33,812 nt of DNA from an uncultured Flavobacteriales bacterium (GCA_938085425.1 CALKGQ010000054.1:1-33812), one strand, 5' to 3'; positions 1 through 9,898 are shown, numbered from the stretch's first letter. A program made the numbers and translations. Notes: a model not told the origin generated them from the letters alone.

Positions 1-1206
1 GACGAGTCGATCGTGTTGGAGCGCAAGCCCGACCCCTCCGAGCCATTTTCAGGATTGGCCTTCAAGATTGCCACTGACCCATTTGTGGGGCGTCTTTGTT
101 TCGTGCGTGCTTACTCTGGTCAATTGCCAGCGGGCTCCTACGTGAAGAACACACGCTCCGACAAGAAGGAACGCATCAGCCGGATCTTCCAGATGCACTC
201 GAACAAGCAGAACCCCATCGATGTCCTCGAAGCAGGAGACATCGGGGCTGTGGTTGGTTTCAAAGACATCCGCACGGGCGACACGTTGTGTGACGAAAAG
301 GCACCCATTGTTTTGGAGAGCATGAGTTTCCCCGCTCCTGTGATTGGCATCGCCATCGAGCCCAAGTCTCAAGCGGACATGGACAAACTGGGAACGGCCC
401 TGAACAAGCTTTCTGAAGAGGACCCAACGTTCCAAGTTCACACCGACGAAGAGAGTGGTCAAACGGTCATCTCGGGCATGGGTGAATTGCACTTGGAAGT
501 ACTGATCGACCGCATGAAGCGCGAGTTTGGTGTCGAGTGCAACGAAGGCCAGCCACGTGTGGCTTACAAGGAGGCGATTTTCGCCAGCACCGACCACCGC
601 GAGGTTTACAAGAAGCAGTCTGGTGGCCGCGGTAAATTCGCCGACATCATTGTCAAGCTCGGACCATCTCCTGAGCCTGAAAAGGAAGGACTGGTTTTCA
701 AGAGTGCGGTCAAGGGCGGAAACGTTCCAAAGGAATTCATCCCATCTGTGGAGAAAGGCTTCAGAGAGGCCATGCAGAATGGCGTTCTCGCCGGCTACCC
801 GATGGACAGCATGTACGTCGAATTGGTGGACGGCAGCTACCACAACGTGGACTCCGACCAGCTCTCGTTCGAGCAGGCGGCCAAGTTTGCTTACCGCAAC
901 GCGGTGAAGCAGTGCAGCCCCAAAATCTTGGAGCCCATGATGAAACTTGAGGTTTTGACCCCAGAGGAAAACATGGGAGACGTGATTGGCGACTTGAACA
1001 AGCGCCGTGCGTTGATTGAAGGGACAGGCGAACGCGCTGGAAAGACCATCGTGAACTCTGCCGTTCCATTGTCAGAGATGTTTGGATATGTGACAGACCT
1101 GCGCACGCTCACTTCGGGCCGCGCAACCTCGAGCATGAGTTTCAGCCATTACGCTGAGGCACCGAACAACATTCAAGAAAAAGTCATCGAAGACGCCAAA
1201 GGCTAA
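1..1206 (+). CDS. fusA: Elongation factor G, 3' part (start lies outside the window)
   Basis: This frame is open from base 1, so the gene begins upstream; about 401 C-terminal residues are present. EF-G is the ribosomal translocase GTPase. The GTP-binding domain I is missing from the window. What is seen is domain II onward: the domain III motif [20 protein letters not shown], the domain IV start with YKEAI and GGRGKFADI, and the C-terminal domain V with LEPMMKLEV and the conserved end [15 protein letters not shown]. The gene lies 11 nt before rpsJ with no tuf gene between, so the str and S10 clusters are joined directly. No frameshift is seen. Identification as an EF-G is secure. Whether the genome has a second fusA paralogue cannot be told from here, but the position beside rpsJ suggests the housekeeping copy. 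Confidence 0.97.
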   Translation, partial: DESIVLERKPDPSEPFSGLAFKIATDPFVGRLCFVRAYSGQLPAGSYVKNTRSDKKERISRIFQMHSNKQNPIDVLEAGDIGAVVGFKDIRTGDTLCDEKAPIVLESMSFPAPVIGIAIEPKSQADMDKLGTALNKLSEEDPTFQVHTDEESGQTVISGMGELHLEVLIDRMKREFGVECNEGQPRVAYKEAIFASTDHREVYKKQSGGRGKFADIIVKLGPSPEPEKEGLVFKSAVKGGNVPKEFIPSVEKGFREAMQNGVLAGYPMDSMYVELVDGSYHNVDSDQLSFEQAAKFAYRNAVKQCSPKILEPMMKLEVLTPEENMGDVIGDLNKRRALIEGTGERAGKTIVNSAVPLSEMFGYVTDLRTLTSGRATSSMSFSHYAEAPNNIQEKVIEDAKG

Positions 1207-1217
1207 TCCATCAAGTC

Positions 1218-1523
1218 ATGACGCAAAAAATTCGCATCAAGCTCAAGTCTTACGACCACAATCTGGTCGACAAGTCAGCTGAAAAGATTGTCAAGACTGT
1301 GAAGTCGACTGGCGCGGTGATCAGCGGACCTGTTCCGCTCCCCACGCACCAGCGCATTTACACGGTGTTGCGTTCACCTCACGTCAACAAGAAAAGCCGT
1401 GAGCAATTCGAGTTGAGCTCTTACAAGCGTTTGATCGACATCTACAGCTCGTCTTCAAAGACGGTGGATGCCCTCATGCGTTTGGAATTGCCCAGCGGAG
1501 TAGAAGTAGAAATCAAGGTCTGA
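1218..1523 (+). CDS. rpsJ: 30S ribosomal protein S10 (uS10)
   Basis: This 101-residue protein has the normal length for uS10, which sits in the head of the 30S subunit and is also a partner of NusB in antitermination. Visible hallmarks are the N-terminal strand [16 protein letters not shown], the loop GPVPLPT, the segment [14 protein letters not shown], and the C-terminal end SGVEVEIKV. The ATG follows fusA by 11 nt and has no purine-rich Shine-Dalgarno sequence (leader catcaagtc). The short spacing leaves no room for a long S10 leader of the kind L4 binds in E. coli, so such autoregulation upstream of rpsJ is unlikely here. Confidence 0.98.
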   Translation: MTQKIRIKLKSYDHNLVDKSAEKIVKTVKSTGAVISGPVPLPTHQRIYTVLRSPHVNKKSREQFELSSYKRLIDIYSSSSKTVDALMRLELPSGVEVEIKV

Positions 1524-1558
1524 TTCCCATCAGACTGAATCATAAAAATTCAATCACC

Positions 1559-2191
1559 ATGCCCGGACTCATAGGGAAAAAAGTAGGCATGACCAGCATC
1601 TACAGTGCCGCTGGGAAGAATCTCCCATGCACAATACTGGAAGTTGGTCCTTGCGTCGTGACGCAAGTACGTACCCTCGAGCGGGACGGCTATGAAGCCG
1701 TTCAACTTGGTTACGGCGAGCGTTCCGAAAAGCACACTTCGAAGGCCATGCAAGGTCACTTCAAGCGTGCGGGTGTCACTCCACAGCGTCGTCTGGCGGA
1801 GTTCGATGCCTTTGAACAGGAACTTCAAACAGGAGACACCCTCCAAGTGAACGATGTGTTCGCAGAAGGAGAGTACGTCAGCATCAGTGGCAAGTCCAAA
1901 GGAAAGGGCTTCCAAGGTGTTGTCAAACGCCATGGTTTCGCAGGTGTGGGTCAAGCGACCCACGGCCAGCACAACCGTTTGCGTGCCCCCGGTTCCATTG
2001 GAGCGGCCTCTACGCCAGCCCGTGTCTTCAAGGGCATGCGCATGGCGGGTCAAATGGGCAACTCACGTGTGACCATCGAGAACCTTGAAATCCTCAAGGT
2101 GTTGCCCGAAGAGGGCTTGCTCGTGGTCAAAGGAGCCATTCCGGGACACAAGGGTGCCACAGTCGTCATCCGAAAGCCTGAAGCATCATGA
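1559..2191 (+). CDS. rplC: 50S ribosomal protein L3 (uL3)
   Basis: This 210-residue protein is uL3, an early 23S rRNA binder whose long loop reaches toward the peptidyl transferase centre. Recognisable segments are the N-terminal [13 protein letters not shown], the central loop [15 protein letters not shown], then [16 protein letters not shown] and [16 protein letters not shown]. The loop glutamine in GQMGN corresponds to the region methylated by PrmB in some bacteria. The gene starts 35 nt after rpsJ and ends in an ATGA overlap with rplD, so translation of the two genes is probably coupled. Confidence 0.98.
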   Translation: MPGLIGKKVGMTSIYSAAGKNLPCTILEVGPCVVTQVRTLERDGYEAVQLGYGERSEKHTSKAMQGHFKRAGVTPQRRLAEFDAFEQELQTGDTLQVNDVFAEGEYVSISGKSKGKGFQGVVKRHGFAGVGQATHGQHNRLRAPGSIGAASTPARVFKGMRMAGQMGNSRVTIENLEILKVLPEEGLLVVKGAIPGHKGATVVIRKPEAS

Positions 2192-2817
2192 AATTGAACG
2201 TTTACAGCAGCAAAGGTTCCAAGACGAAAAAGTCTGTGGAATTGGATGACCAGGTGTTTGGCATCGAGCCAAACGATCACGCGATCTACCTGGACGTCAA
2301 GCGATTCTTGGCCGCGCAGCGCCAAGGAACCCATGACTCGTTGGGCCGGTCCCTCGTGACAGGTTCCACGCGCAAGATCAAGAAGCAGAAAGGCACAGGT
2401 ACTGCCCGTGCGGGAAGCATCAAGAACCCACTCTTCCGAGGAGGAGGTCGTGTTTTTGGTCCCGAGCCACGTGACTACACCCAGAAGCTCAACGGCAAGT
2501 TGAAGAAGTTGGCGCGCAAGAGTGCGCTGAGCTACAAGGCCAAGGGTGAAGGCATTACGGTGGTGGACAGCATTGACATGAAGGCACCCAAGACGCAAGA
2601 TTTCTTGGCGGTCTTGGAGGGATTGAAGCTCGCGGACAAAAAGACCTTGACGGTCTTGCCCGCAGCTGACGATGCAATCTACCGCAGCTGCAGAAACTTG
2701 CCCAAGCACAGGGTGATGACGGCTTCTGACGTGAGCACGTACGACATCATGAATTGTTCCAACTTGGTCTTGGTGGACAACGCCCACGAAGTCATTGAAG
2801 GGATGCTTAAATCTTAA
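2188..2817 (+). CDS. rplD: 50S ribosomal protein L4 (uL4)
   Basis: This 209-residue protein is uL4, which lines the nascent peptide exit tunnel. The tunnel loop is visible as [15 protein letters not shown] followed by [13 protein letters not shown]. The C-terminal half shows the usual alpha/beta fold pattern ending in EVIEGML. The ATG is inside the stop of rplC (ATGA, 4-nt overlap). In E. coli L4 also represses its own operon, but the leader needed for that is not apparent here. The rplW start follows 4 nt after the stop. Confidence 0.98.
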   Translation: MKLNVYSSKGSKTKKSVELDDQVFGIEPNDHAIYLDVKRFLAAQRQGTHDSLGRSLVTGSTRKIKKQKGTGTARAGSIKNPLFRGGGRVFGPEPRDYTQKLNGKLKKLARKSALSYKAKGEGITVVDSIDMKAPKTQDFLAVLEGLKLADKKTLTVLPAADDAIYRSCRNLPKHRVMTASDVSTYDIMNCSNLVLVDNAHEVIEGMLKS

Positions 2818-2821
2818 GGCC

Positions 2822-3115
2822 ATGTCGAATACACTCATCAAGCCCCTCATCACCGAGAAGATGTCCCTCGACACCGAGCAAAACAACAGCTATGGTTTCG
2901 TCGTGACAGATGGTGCGAACAAAATTGAAATCAAGAAGTCAGTCGAAGCCCAGTACGGTGTGACGGTGACCTCTGTCCGCACCTTGCGTGTGGACGGCAA
3001 GTCACGTCAACGATTCACCAAGACAGGGGTGGTCCGCGGACGCACCAATGGCTACAAGAAAGCCATCGTCAGCATCGCTGAAGGTCAAACCATCGACTTC
3101 TACGACAACATCTAA
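2822..3115 (+). CDS. rplW: 50S ribosomal protein L23 (uL23)
   Basis: This 97-residue protein is uL23, located at the tunnel exit where trigger factor and SRP dock. The N-terminal LIKPLITEKMSLDTE is the family signature, and the basic segment GKSRQRFTKTGVVRGRTNGYKKA is the rRNA-binding loop. An upstream in-frame ATG at 2795 lies inside the end of rplD and would add nine residues absent from the family, so the ATG at 2822 is chosen. The rplB start follows after 3 nt. Confidence 0.97.
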   Translation: MSNTLIKPLITEKMSLDTEQNNSYGFVVTDGANKIEIKKSVEAQYGVTVTSVRTLRVDGKSRQRFTKTGVVRGRTNGYKKAIVSIAEGQTIDFYDNI

Positions 3116-3118
3116 GCC

Positions 3119-3940
3119 ATGGCACTCAGGAAATTCAACCCGATTACCCCAGGCATGCGCCACAAGGTGCTCTCCAAATTTGAGGAGATCACCACGGACA
3201 AGCCTCACAAGCCATTGTTGGAGCCCATCAAGAAATCTGGTGGCCGAAACAACGACGGCAAGATGACCATGCGTTACCGTGGAGGCGGGCACAAGCGCCG
3301 CTACCGCGTGATTGACTTCAAGCGCAACAAGCACATGGAAGCCACAGTGCTGACTGTGGAATACGATCCAAACCGTACCAGCCACATTTGTTTGGTGGAG
3401 TACAAGGATGGAGAGAAGCGTTACATCATTGCCCCAGAAGGATTGAAGCCAGGAATGGTGATCCAAAGCGGCAAGGAAGCGTCCCCAGAAGTGGGTCACG
3501 CCATGTACCTCTCCGACATTCCTTTGGGAACGATCGTGCACAACATCGAATTGCACCCTGGTCGTGGAGCCAACATTGCACGAAGTGCAGGCTCATATGC
3601 TCAGCTTGCAGCCCGTGACGGCAAGTACGCTGTCCTCAAAATGCCTAGCGGTGAGACCCGCCAGATTTTGGTGACTTGCATGGCTGTCATCGGTTCTGTT
3701 GGCAACAGCGAACACAACCTCCAAGTCAGCGGAAAGGCAGGACGCAGCCGCTGGTTGGGACGCCGCCCACGTGTACGTGGTGTGGTGATGAACCCTGTCG
3801 ATCACCCCATGGGTGGTGGTGAAGGTCGCTCCTCGGGTGGCCACCCACGCTCGCGGAATGGCATCCCCGCCAAAGGCTACAAGACGCGCAACAAGCGCAA
3901 GGCCTCCTCTAAGAACATCATCGAACGTCGGAAGAAGTAA
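3119..3940 (+). CDS. rplB: 50S ribosomal protein L2 (uL2)
   Basis: This 273-residue protein is uL2, the most conserved protein near the peptidyl transferase centre and required for subunit association. Diagnostic segments are [20 protein letters not shown], then [35 protein letters not shown] and [11 protein letters not shown], the last containing the conserved histidine, and the lysine-rich end [18 protein letters not shown]. Full length, no oddity. It has 3-nt gaps on both sides (rplW before, rpsS after) and no Shine-Dalgarno sequence. Confidence 0.99.
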   Translation: MALRKFNPITPGMRHKVLSKFEEITTDKPHKPLLEPIKKSGGRNNDGKMTMRYRGGGHKRRYRVIDFKRNKHMEATVLTVEYDPNRTSHICLVEYKDGEKRYIIAPEGLKPGMVIQSGKEASPEVGHAMYLSDIPLGTIVHNIELHPGRGANIARSAGSYAQLAARDGKYAVLKMPSGETRQILVTCMAVIGSVGNSEHNLQVSGKAGRSRWLGRRPRVRGVVMNPVDHPMGGGEGRSSGGHPRSRNGIPAKGYKTRNKRKASSKNIIERRKK

Positions 3941-3943
3941 GTC

Positions 3944-4219
3944 ATGGCTCGTTCACTCAAAAAACCACCATTCATCCACTACAAGCTTGCACAGCGCATT
4001 GAAGCCATGCAAGCCTCTGGAAAGAAGTCCGTCATCAAGACCTGGTCTCGCGCAAGCATGATCACTCCGGACTTTGTGGGTTTGACCATCGCCGTGCACA
4101 ACGGACGTCAATTCATTCCTGTTTTCGTGACTGAAAACATGGTAGGACACAAACTCGGCGAGTTTTCGCCGACGCGTACCTTCCGTGGTCACGCAGACAA
4201 AAAAGACAAGAAGCGCTGA
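3944..4219 (+). CDS. rpsS: 30S ribosomal protein S19 (uS19)
   Basis: This 91-residue protein is uS19 of the 30S head, at the subunit bridge near the A site. It shows [14 protein letters not shown] at the N-terminus and the highly conserved block [19 protein letters not shown] followed by [11 protein letters not shown]. Length and motifs are normal. It starts 3 nt after rplB and stops 3 nt before rplV, with the leader reduced to the bases gtc. Confidence 0.98.
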   Translation: MARSLKKPPFIHYKLAQRIEAMQASGKKSVIKTWSRASMITPDFVGLTIAVHNGRQFIPVFVTENMVGHKLGEFSPTRTFRGHADKKDKKR

Positions 4220-4222
4220 GTC

Positions 4223-4621
4223 ATGGGAGCACGTAAAAGAATCGCCGCAGAAGCCCGCAAGGAGGCGCTGAAAAGCACCGCCATTGCCAGCTTGAACAAC
4301 TGCCCAACCTCACCTCGCAAAATGCGTTTGGTGGCGGACACTGTCCGCGGGAAGGATGTATTTGAAGCACTCAACGTGTTGCGTTTCAGCGCACGTGAGG
4401 CGAGCCTCCGTTTGGAGAAGCTCTTGCTCTCTGCCATCGCCAACTGGGAATCCAAAAACGAAGGTCAGCGTCCTGAAGAGGCCAATCTGATTGTTCGTGA
4501 AATCAAAGTGGACAGCGCACGCATGTTGAAGCGTTTGCAGCCCGCACCTCAAGGTCGCGCGCACCGCATTCGCAAGCGCAGCAACCACGTGACCATCATT
4601 GTAGACAGCGCCAAGAACTAA
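4223..4621 (+). CDS. rplV: 50S ribosomal protein L22 (uL22)
   Basis: This 132-residue protein is uL22. Its long beta-hairpin forms the tunnel constriction with uL4. The conserved segment [20 protein letters not shown] lies near residues 26-45, and the hairpin end reads [20 protein letters not shown]. An N-terminal extension with many Ala, Lys and Glu residues is a little longer than in E. coli, as is usual in Bacteroidota. It has a 3-nt gap after rpsS and a 2-nt gap to rpsC. Confidence 0.97.
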   Translation: MGARKRIAAEARKEALKSTAIASLNNCPTSPRKMRLVADTVRGKDVFEALNVLRFSAREASLRLEKLLLSAIANWESKNEGQRPEEANLIVREIKVDSARMLKRLQPAPQGRAHRIRKRSNHVTIIVDSAKN

Positions 4622-4623
4622 TC

Positions 4624-5340
4624 ATGGGACAGAAGACGAATCCGATCGGCAATCGCCTTGGTTTCATCCGCGGATGGGACTCCAACTGGTATGGCGGCAA
4701 AGACTACACGGAAAAGCTTGTCGAAGACGACAAGATCCGTACCTACTTGATGGCCCGCTTGCGCAAAGCAAGTGTGTCGAACATCATCATTGAGCGTACG
4801 TTGAAGCTCGTGACCGTGACCATCAAGTCTGCACGACCTGGTGTGATCATCGGCAAGGGTGGTTCAGAGGTGGACAAGCTGCGCGAAGAGTTGAAGAAGT
4901 TGACGGGCAAGGATGTCCAGATCAACATCTTCGAGATCAAGCGGCCCGAACTCGATGCCCGTTTGGTGGCAGAGAGTGTAGCGCGCCAAATCGAAGCACG
5001 TATCAGCCACCGTCGCGCCATCAAGATGTCCATCGCCAGCACGATGCGTCTGGGTGCGGAAGGCATCAAAATCAACATCGCCGGCCGTGTGAACGGCGCG
5101 GAGATTGCACGCAGTGAGAGCTACAAGGAGGGGCGCATTCCACTCCACACTTTCCGTGCAGACATCGACTACGCGTTGGTGGAGGCACACACGACTTACG
5201 GAAGAATCGGCATCAAGTGCTGGATTTGCCGTGGTGAAGTTTACGGCAAGCGCGACTTGTCTCCTGTTCCACCTCAAAAGAAGGACCGCGGCGACCGTCG
5301 CGGTGGGGCACCCGGCCGTCGCCGTGGTCCTCGTTCCTGA
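4624..5340 (+). CDS. rpsC: 30S ribosomal protein S3 (uS3)
   Basis: This 238-residue protein is uS3, part of the mRNA entry channel. The N-terminus [20 protein letters not shown] is diagnostic. A KH domain follows with the GxxG-type loop in [18 protein letters not shown]. The C-terminal domain carries [15 protein letters not shown] and [16 protein letters not shown]. The last 25 or so residues are a flexible basic tail rich in Gly, Arg and Asp, as in related bacteria. It starts 2 nt after rplV. Confidence 0.98.
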   Translation: MGQKTNPIGNRLGFIRGWDSNWYGGKDYTEKLVEDDKIRTYLMARLRKASVSNIIIERTLKLVTVTIKSARPGVIIGKGGSEVDKLREELKKLTGKDVQINIFEIKRPELDARLVAESVARQIEARISHRRAIKMSIASTMRLGAEGIKINIAGRVNGAEIARSESYKEGRIPLHTFRADIDYALVEAHTTYGRIGIKCWICRGEVYGKRDLSPVPPQKKDRGDRRGGAPGRRRGPRS

Positions 5341-5362
5341 TAGAAAGCCAAGCTGAATAGTC

Positions 5363-5782
5363 ATGCTACAGCCAAAACGTACCAAGTTCCGCAAAATGCA
5401 AAAAGGCCGTGTCCGCGGCCTCGCATACCGTGGAAGCACAGTGGCTTACGGGTCATTTGCCATCAAAACGATGGAGGTGGGATTCATCACCTCTCGTCAG
5501 ATTGAGGCCGCCCGTATTGCCATCAACCGCTACATGAAGCGTGAAGGACAAGTGTGGATACGCATTTTTCCGGACAAGCCGATCACGTCCAAGCCTGCAG
5601 AGGTGCGGATGGGTAAGGGTAAAGGTGCTCCCAGCCACTGGGTGGCTCCTGTTCGCCCTGGCCGCATCATGTTTGAAGTAGACGGTGTTCCAATGGAAAC
5701 CGCCCAAGAAGCGTTGCGCTTGGGAGCTCAAAAGCTTCCCGTCAAGTGCAAATTTGTCGTTCGCCCAGATTACGCAGGATAA
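5363..5782 (+). CDS. rplP: 50S ribosomal protein L16 (uL16)
   Basis: This 139-residue protein is uL16, which assembles late and organises the tRNA-binding surface of the 50S subunit. The N-terminal [16 protein letters not shown], the segment [20 protein letters not shown] and the block [20 protein letters not shown] identify it. The conserved arginine region that is hydroxylated in some bacteria is present in the last block. The gene begins 22 nt after rpsC, and its stop TAA overlaps by one base a possible upstream ATG of rpmC. Confidence 0.98.
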   Translation: MLQPKRTKFRKMQKGRVRGLAYRGSTVAYGSFAIKTMEVGFITSRQIEAARIAINRYMKREGQVWIRIFPDKPITSKPAEVRMGKGKGAPSHWVAPVRPGRIMFEVDGVPMETAQEALRLGAQKLPVKCKFVVRPDYAG

Positions 5783-5790
5783 TGATTGCC

Positions 5791-5979
5791 ATGACTGAAA
5801 TCCGCCAGTTGTCCGACAAGGACCTCCAAGAGCGCATCACCATTGAGCGGGATGCACTGGCCAAGTTGCGCTTCAACCACACCATTGCCGGACTTGAGAG
5901 TCCCAAGGCATTGTCAGAGAAGAAGCGAGACATCGCCCGTTTGTTGACAGAACAAAATGCGCGTAAAAACGCCAACTAA
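5791..5979 (+). CDS. rpmC: 50S ribosomal protein L29 (uL29)
   Basis: This 62-residue two-helix protein is uL29, which binds beside uL23 at the tunnel exit. The pattern [19 protein letters not shown] and [18 protein letters not shown] is typical, ending in the arginine-rich helix [15 protein letters not shown]. The ATG at 5791 matches the family start. An ATG at 5782 overlapping the rplP stop (TAATG) would add only three residues and cannot be excluded; it would couple translation to rplP. An open frame upstream to 5746 is a shadow of rplP. Confidence 0.94.
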   Translation: MTEIRQLSDKDLQERITIERDALAKLRFNHTIAGLESPKALSEKKRDIARLLTEQNARKNAN

Positions 5980-5986
5980 GAGAACC

Positions 5987-6256
5987 ATGAGCAACGAAGC
6001 AACGACACGCAACCTCCGCAAGGACCGAATCGGCACTGTCACGTCCAACAAAATGGACAAGAGCATTGTGGTTTCAGTGGAGCGCAAGGAGAAGCACCCC
6101 ATGTATGGGAAATTCCTCAAGCGCACCAAAAAGTTTGTGGCCCACGATGAAGAGCAGACATGCAACATTGGGGACACCGTACGCATCATGGAAACTCGAC
6201 CAATGAGCAAGCGCAAGTGCTGGCGATTGGTGGAGGTCATCGAGCGCGCGAAGTAA
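5987..6256 (+). CDS. rpsQ: 30S ribosomal protein S17 (uS17)
   Basis: This 89-residue OB-fold protein is uS17, a primary 16S rRNA binder. The signature runs [20 protein letters not shown], then [20 protein letters not shown] and [20 protein letters not shown]. The ATG at 5987 is preferred over an in-frame ATG at 5957 inside rpmC because it matches the usual family length and gives a clean 7-nt gap after rpmC. The gap to rplN is 22 nt. Confidence 0.97.
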   Translation: MSNEATTRNLRKDRIGTVTSNKMDKSIVVSVERKEKHPMYGKFLKRTKKFVAHDEEQTCNIGDTVRIMETRPMSKRKCWRLVEVIERAK

Positions 6257-6278
6257 TACAAGGGAAAGTAAAAGAACC

Positions 6279-6647
6279 ATGATCCAGCAAGAATCCCGAA
6301 TGAAAGTCGCTGACAACAGCGGAGCGAAGGAAGCCCTTTGCATCCGTGTGTTGGGAGGTACCCGTCGCAGGTACGCCTCCTTGGGCGACACGGTGGTTGT
6401 CGCCGTCAAAAGCGCAACCCCCAACGGAACGGTGAAAAAGGGTACGGTTTCAAAGGCCGTAGTGGTACGCACAAAGAAGGAAGTCCGACGCCCTGACGGG
6501 TCGTACATCCGCTTTGACGACAATGCCATTGTCCTTTTGAACGCCACCAGCGACATGCGTGGCACCCGTATTTTTGGTCCTGTGGCCCGCGAGCTGCGTG
6601 AGAAGGACTTCATGAAGATTGTTTCACTCGCACCTGAGGTGTTGTAA
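6279..6647 (+). CDS. rplN: 50S ribosomal protein L14 (uL14)
   Basis: This 122-residue protein has exactly the typical length of uL14, which forms intersubunit bridges and is the docking site of the silencing factor RsfS. The N-terminus [20 protein letters not shown] is almost invariant in bacteria, followed by [17 protein letters not shown]. The C-terminal block is [20 protein letters not shown]. The leader contains purine runs (aagggaaagtaaaagaacc) but no clear anti-16S complement. Confidence 0.99.
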   Translation: MIQQESRMKVADNSGAKEALCIRVLGGTRRRYASLGDTVVVAVKSATPNGTVKKGTVSKAVVVRTKKEVRRPDGSYIRFDDNAIVLLNATSDMRGTRIFGPVARELREKDFMKIVSLAPEVL

Positions 6648-6657
6648 ACCCCGAGAC

Positions 6658-6978
6658 ATGTTCAAAAGAGTAAAAGTCAAAAAGGGCGATACAGTCAAAG
6701 TGATTTCCGGCGGCAACCGCGGCAAGGAAGGCACGGTGCTGGCCGTCGACCGCAAAACTGACCGTGTGGTGATTGAAGGTGTGAACATCATCACCAAGCA
6801 CGTCAAGCCTAGCCCTACCAACCCTCAAGGAGGTGTGACCACTGTGGAAGCAGGAATTCACATCAGCAATGTGATGGTGGTAGACGGAGCTGGCAACGCG
6901 ACCCGTGTTGGACGCCGCAAAGGCGACGACGGGAAGCTTGTTCGTTTTTCTAAGAAAACCAATGAGGAGCTGAAGTGA
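6658..6978 (+). CDS. rplX: 50S ribosomal protein L24 (uL24)
   Basis: This 106-residue protein is uL24, one of the two assembly initiators of the 50S subunit. A KOW motif is present in [20 protein letters not shown] at residues 8-27, and the middle part [19 protein letters not shown] is typical. The ATG at 6658 is chosen; an upstream ATG at 6619 lies inside rplN and would add 13 unrelated residues. The stop TGA shares one base with the ATG of rplE (TGATG). Confidence 0.97.
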   Translation: MFKRVKVKKGDTVKVISGGNRGKEGTVLAVDRKTDRVVIEGVNIITKHVKPSPTNPQGGVTTVEAGIHISNVMVVDGAGNATRVGRRKGDDGKLVRFSKKTNEELK

Positions 6979-7529
6979 TGAGTTACATTCCAAGACTTCA
7001 AACCCAGTACGCAGAGGACATTGCTCCTGCTTTGATGAAGCAGTTCGAGTACAAGTCTGTGATGCAGGTGCCACGCATCGTCAAAATTTGCCTGAACCAA
7101 GGATTGGGCAAGGCTGTGGCCGACCGCAAAATGGTCGACACTGCGATTGGCGAGATGAGCACGATTGCCGGTCAGTTGGCAGTGCCAACCATGTCCACCA
7201 AGGACGTGTCGAATTTCAAACTTCGTAAGGGCATGCCCATTGGCGCCCGTGTGACCTTGCGTCGCGATCGAATGTTCGAATACCTCGACCGCTTGATTGC
7301 CGTGTCTCTGCCACGTACGCGTGACTTCCAGGGCGTCAAAGCCAAGGGCTTTGACGGCCGCGGCAACTTCACCTTTGGCATCAAAGAGCAAATCATTTTC
7401 CCAGAGATCAATCTGGACAAGGTGAAGAACATCAACGGTATGGACATCACAATTGTGACAACAGCCAAGACGGACGCTGAGGCGAAAGCCCTGCTCGAAG
7501 CCTTCGGTTTTCCATTCAAAAAGAACTAA
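6978..7529 (+). CDS. rplE: 50S ribosomal protein L5 (uL5)
   Basis: This 183-residue protein is uL5, which binds 5S rRNA in the central protuberance. Recognisable parts are [39 protein letters not shown] and the C-terminal [20 protein letters not shown] followed by FGFPF. The ATG at 6978 overlaps the rplX stop by one base, so reinitiation is likely. A GTG one codon earlier (6975) is in frame but has no advantage. rpsN follows after 3 nt. Confidence 0.97.
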   Translation: MSYIPRLQTQYAEDIAPALMKQFEYKSVMQVPRIVKICLNQGLGKAVADRKMVDTAIGEMSTIAGQLAVPTMSTKDVSNFKLRKGMPIGARVTLRRDRMFEYLDRLIAVSLPRTRDFQGVKAKGFDGRGNFTFGIKEQIIFPEINLDKVKNINGMDITIVTTAKTDAEAKALLEAFGFPFKKN

Positions 7530-7532
7530 GCA

Positions 7533-7802
7533 ATGGCCAAAGAATCCATGAAAGCCCGCGAGCGCAAGCGTGAACGTCTTGTGGCGAAGTACGCAGCCAA
7601 GCGCGCGGCATTGAAAGAAGCTGGAGACTGGGAAGGTCTGCAGAAGTTGCCCCCAAATTCGGCGGCTGTGCGTTTGCACAACCGCTGCCAAATCACGGGA
7701 CGGCCCCGTGGTTTCATGCGTCAATTCGGCATCAGCCGTGTATTGTTCCGCAAAATGGCCTTGTCTGGACGCATTCCAGGCGTGAAGAAGGCAAGCTGGT
7801 AA
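7533..7802 (+). CDS. rpsN: 30S ribosomal protein S14 (uS14), zinc-free long form
   Basis: This 89-residue protein is the long form of uS14. The conserved C-terminal half reads [20 protein letters not shown], then [20 protein letters not shown] ending SW. Only one cysteine is present, so the two CxxC zinc knuckles of the short zinc-binding form are absent. It is therefore the zinc-independent type, as usual in this position in many Bacteroidota. It starts 3 nt after rplE. Confidence 0.97.
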   Translation: MAKESMKARERKRERLVAKYAAKRAALKEAGDWEGLQKLPPNSAAVRLHNRCQITGRPRGFMRQFGISRVLFRKMALSGRIPGVKKASW

Positions 7803-7819
7803 TCCGAACCTGAGAAGAC

Positions 7820-8218
7820 ATGCATAGCGATCCTATATCCGATTACCTCACGCGCATCCGCAATGCGCAATTGGCCCGTCACAAGGTGGTGGAGATTCCG
7901 GCTTCCAACGTGAAGAAGGAGTTGACCAAAATCTTGTTCGACCAGGGGTACATCTTGAACTACAAGTTCGACGACGAAGGCCACCAGGGCAACATCAAAA
8001 TTGCCTTGCGTTACGATGCCAAGTCACGTCGTCCTGCCATCACTGAAATCAAACGCTACTCCAAGCCCGGACTTCGGAGGTACGCAGGATCCGGCGAGCT
8101 CCCTCGCATCCTGAATGGCCTCGGTGTCAGCATCATTTCCACAAGCAAGGGGATGATGACCGACAAAGAAGCCCGTCGTTTGAACGTGGGTGGTGAAATT
8201 CTTTGCACCGTATACTAA
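7820..8218 (+). CDS. rpsH: 30S ribosomal protein S8 (uS8)
   Basis: This 132-residue protein is uS8, a central 16S rRNA-binding assembly protein that in E. coli also represses the spc operon. Identified by SDPISDYLTRIRNAQLARHK at the N-terminus and by the C-terminal block GVSIISTSKGMMTDKEARRL followed by NVGGEILCTVY. Length is standard. The gap from rpsN is 17 nt and the gap to rplF is 6 nt. Confidence 0.98.
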   Translation: MHSDPISDYLTRIRNAQLARHKVVEIPASNVKKELTKILFDQGYILNYKFDDEGHQGNIKIALRYDAKSRRPAITEIKRYSKPGLRRYAGSGELPRILNGLGVSIISTSKGMMTDKEARRLNVGGEILCTVY

Positions 8219-8224
8219 ACCGTC

Positions 8225-8776
8225 ATGAGCCGAATTGGAAAAAATCCCATCACCGTTCCCAGTGGAGTTGAACTCTCCATCCAGGGCAACGTTGTGACTG
8301 TCAAAGGCCCCAAAGGGGAGTTGACGCAGGAGGTGGACGAGAAGATTTCGTTGGACTACACGGACAGCGTCCTTACGCTGAGCCGCCCCAACGATGACAA
8401 GGACATCCGTGCCAAGCACGGCCTTTACCGCGCACTGATCAACAACATGGTTGTTGGTGTGTCGGAGGGCTACAAAGTGCAATTGCAAATGGTAGGTGTT
8501 GGTTACCGTGCTTCGGCGCAGGGCCAACAGCTCAGCGTAAGCCTCGGTTACAGCCACCCCATCATCATGGAACTTCCCAAGGAAGTCAAGCTGGAGGCTG
8601 AAACGAAGAAAGGTGAAGCTCCTTTGGTCACGTTGTCGAGCCACGACAAGCAATTGTTGGGCACGGTGGCAGCCAAGGTTCGCTCCCTTCGCAAAATTGA
8701 GCCTTACAAAGGAAAAGGTGTTCGCTTTTTGGGTGAGCAGGTTCGTCGCAAGGCGGGCAAAACTGCAGCCAAATAA
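8225..8776 (+). CDS. rplF: 50S ribosomal protein L6 (uL6)
   Basis: This 183-residue protein is uL6, a two-domain protein near the factor-binding site of the 50S subunit. It shows MSRIGKNPITVPSGVELSI at the start, the central VGVGYRASAQGQQLSVSLGY, and the C-terminal YKGKGVRFLGEQVRRKAGKT. The lengths of both repeats of the fold look normal. The gap to rplR is 9 nt. Confidence 0.98.
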   Translation: MSRIGKNPITVPSGVELSIQGNVVTVKGPKGELTQEVDEKISLDYTDSVLTLSRPNDDKDIRAKHGLYRALINNMVVGVSEGYKVQLQMVGVGYRASAQGQQLSVSLGYSHPIIMELPKEVKLEAETKKGEAPLVTLSSHDKQLLGTVAAKVRSLRKIEPYKGKGVRFLGEQVRRKAGKTAAK

Positions 8777-8785
8777 ACTGAAGTC

Positions 8786-9139
8786 ATGGATACGAAAAAG
8801 AAAGCCAAAGCCCGTTTGCGCATCAAGAGCCGCGTACGTGGTCGTGTGCAAGGGACCACGGAGCGTCCACGTCTTACTGTGTTTCGCAGCAACAAGCAGA
8901 TTTATGCTCAAGTCATTGATGACTTGGCCGGTCGCACCTTGGCTGCTGCATCTTCCCTTGGGACAGATGCCGCCAAAAATGCAAAATTGGACCAGGCCAC
9001 AGCTGTGGGCAAAATGATCGCGGAGAAGGCCCAAGCTGCAGGCATCACCCAGGTGGTGTTTGACCGCAATGGCTACCTCTACCACGGTCGCATTCAAAAA
9101 CTCGCTGAAGCCGCCCGCGAAGGTGGTTTGAAATTCTAA
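8786..9139 (+). CDS. rplR: 50S ribosomal protein L18 (uL18)
   Basis: This 117-residue protein is uL18, which binds 5S rRNA together with uL5. The basic N-terminal region [20 protein letters not shown] and the segment [20 protein letters not shown] are typical, as is the end [20 protein letters not shown] followed by EGGLKF. Standard length. rpsE follows after 4 nt. Confidence 0.97.
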   Translation: MDTKKKAKARLRIKSRVRGRVQGTTERPRLTVFRSNKQIYAQVIDDLAGRTLAAASSLGTDAAKNAKLDQATAVGKMIAEKAQAAGITQVVFDRNGYLYHGRIQKLAEAAREGGLKF

Positions 9140-9143
9140 AGCC

Positions 9144-9689
9144 ATGGCACAGAATCAACGTCAACAAAAAAGAGGTGGAAACCGTGACCAGCAATCGCGT
9201 ACCGGTGATCCAGACCTCAAGGACCGCCTGGTTGGGATCAACCGTGTGGCCAAAACGACCAAGGGTGGTCGTACTTTCAGCTTCAGCGCCATCGTCGTCG
9301 TCGGTGACGAGAAAGGCAAGGTGGGACACGGGCTCGGCAAGAGCCGTGAAGTGGCCACCGCCATTCAAAAGGGCATCGAGGATGGGAAGAAGGACATGAT
9401 CAACGTTCCACTTGTGAACGGAACCATTCCTCACTCTCAAGAGATGAAGTACGCTGGAGCCCACGTGTTGATCCGTCCCGCTTCTCCTGGTACAGGAGTC
9501 ATTGCTGGGGGAGCCATGCGTGCTGTTTTGGAGAGTGCTGGCATCAAGGATGTCTTGGCCAAGTCGTTGGGTTCGTCGAACCCTCACAACGTTGTCAAGG
9601 CGACCTTCAACGCGCTCAAGGAACTCCGCAGTGCAAGCGACATTGCTCAACTGCGTGGCATTCCTGTCACCAAAGTATTCAACGGATAA
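9144..9689 (+). CDS. rpsE: 30S ribosomal protein S5 (uS5)
   Basis: This 181-residue protein is uS5, involved in translational accuracy and mRNA helicase activity at the entry channel. The double-stranded-RNA-binding-like N-terminal domain shows [20 protein letters not shown] and [20 protein letters not shown]. The C-terminal domain shows [20 protein letters not shown] and [19 protein letters not shown] short Gln/Arg-rich N-terminal extension precedes the domain. rpmD follows after 11 nt. Confidence 0.98.
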   Translation: MAQNQRQQKRGGNRDQQSRTGDPDLKDRLVGINRVAKTTKGGRTFSFSAIVVVGDEKGKVGHGLGKSREVATAIQKGIEDGKKDMINVPLVNGTIPHSQEMKYAGAHVLIRPASPGTGVIAGGAMRAVLESAGIKDVLAKSLGSSNPHNVVKATFNALKELRSASDIAQLRGIPVTKVFNG

Positions 9690-9700
9690 TCCTTCGGGTC

Positions 9701-9880
9701 ATGGGCAAAATCATCATCACTCAAGTACGCAGTGCCATCAACCGCACCAAGCGTCAGAAAGAGACCATCAAGGCTCTTGGATTGAAAAAGCTACACAATC
9801 CAGTGGAACACGAAGCCACCCCCCAAATCATGGGCATGGTGCGCGCCGTCGGTCACTTGGTCAAAGTAGAACAGAAATAA
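9701..9880 (+). CDS. rpmD: 50S ribosomal protein L30 (uL30)
   Basis: This short gene encodes 59 residues, the usual length of bacterial uL30. The translation begins MGKIIITQVRSAINRTKRQK, continues ETIKALGLKKLHNPVEHEAT, and ends PQIMGMVRAVGHLVKVEQK. The blocks TQVRSAINR, LGLKK and GMVRAVGHLV are family hallmarks. It lies in its canonical place between rpsE (11 nt) and rplO (18 nt). Confidence 0.97.
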   Translation: MGKIIITQVRSAINRTKRQKETIKALGLKKLHNPVEHEATPQIMGMVRAVGHLVKVEQK

Positions 9881-9898
9881 ATCAACCAGCACACTCCT

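Noticed and set aside
49-843. 264-codon antisense open frame over fusA
   Set aside because: Shadow of a certain EF-G coding region, with no motif and no promoter.
8024-9145. 373-codon antisense open frame over rpsH, rplF and rplR
   Set aside because: It spans three certain ribosomal protein genes and has no recognisable feature.
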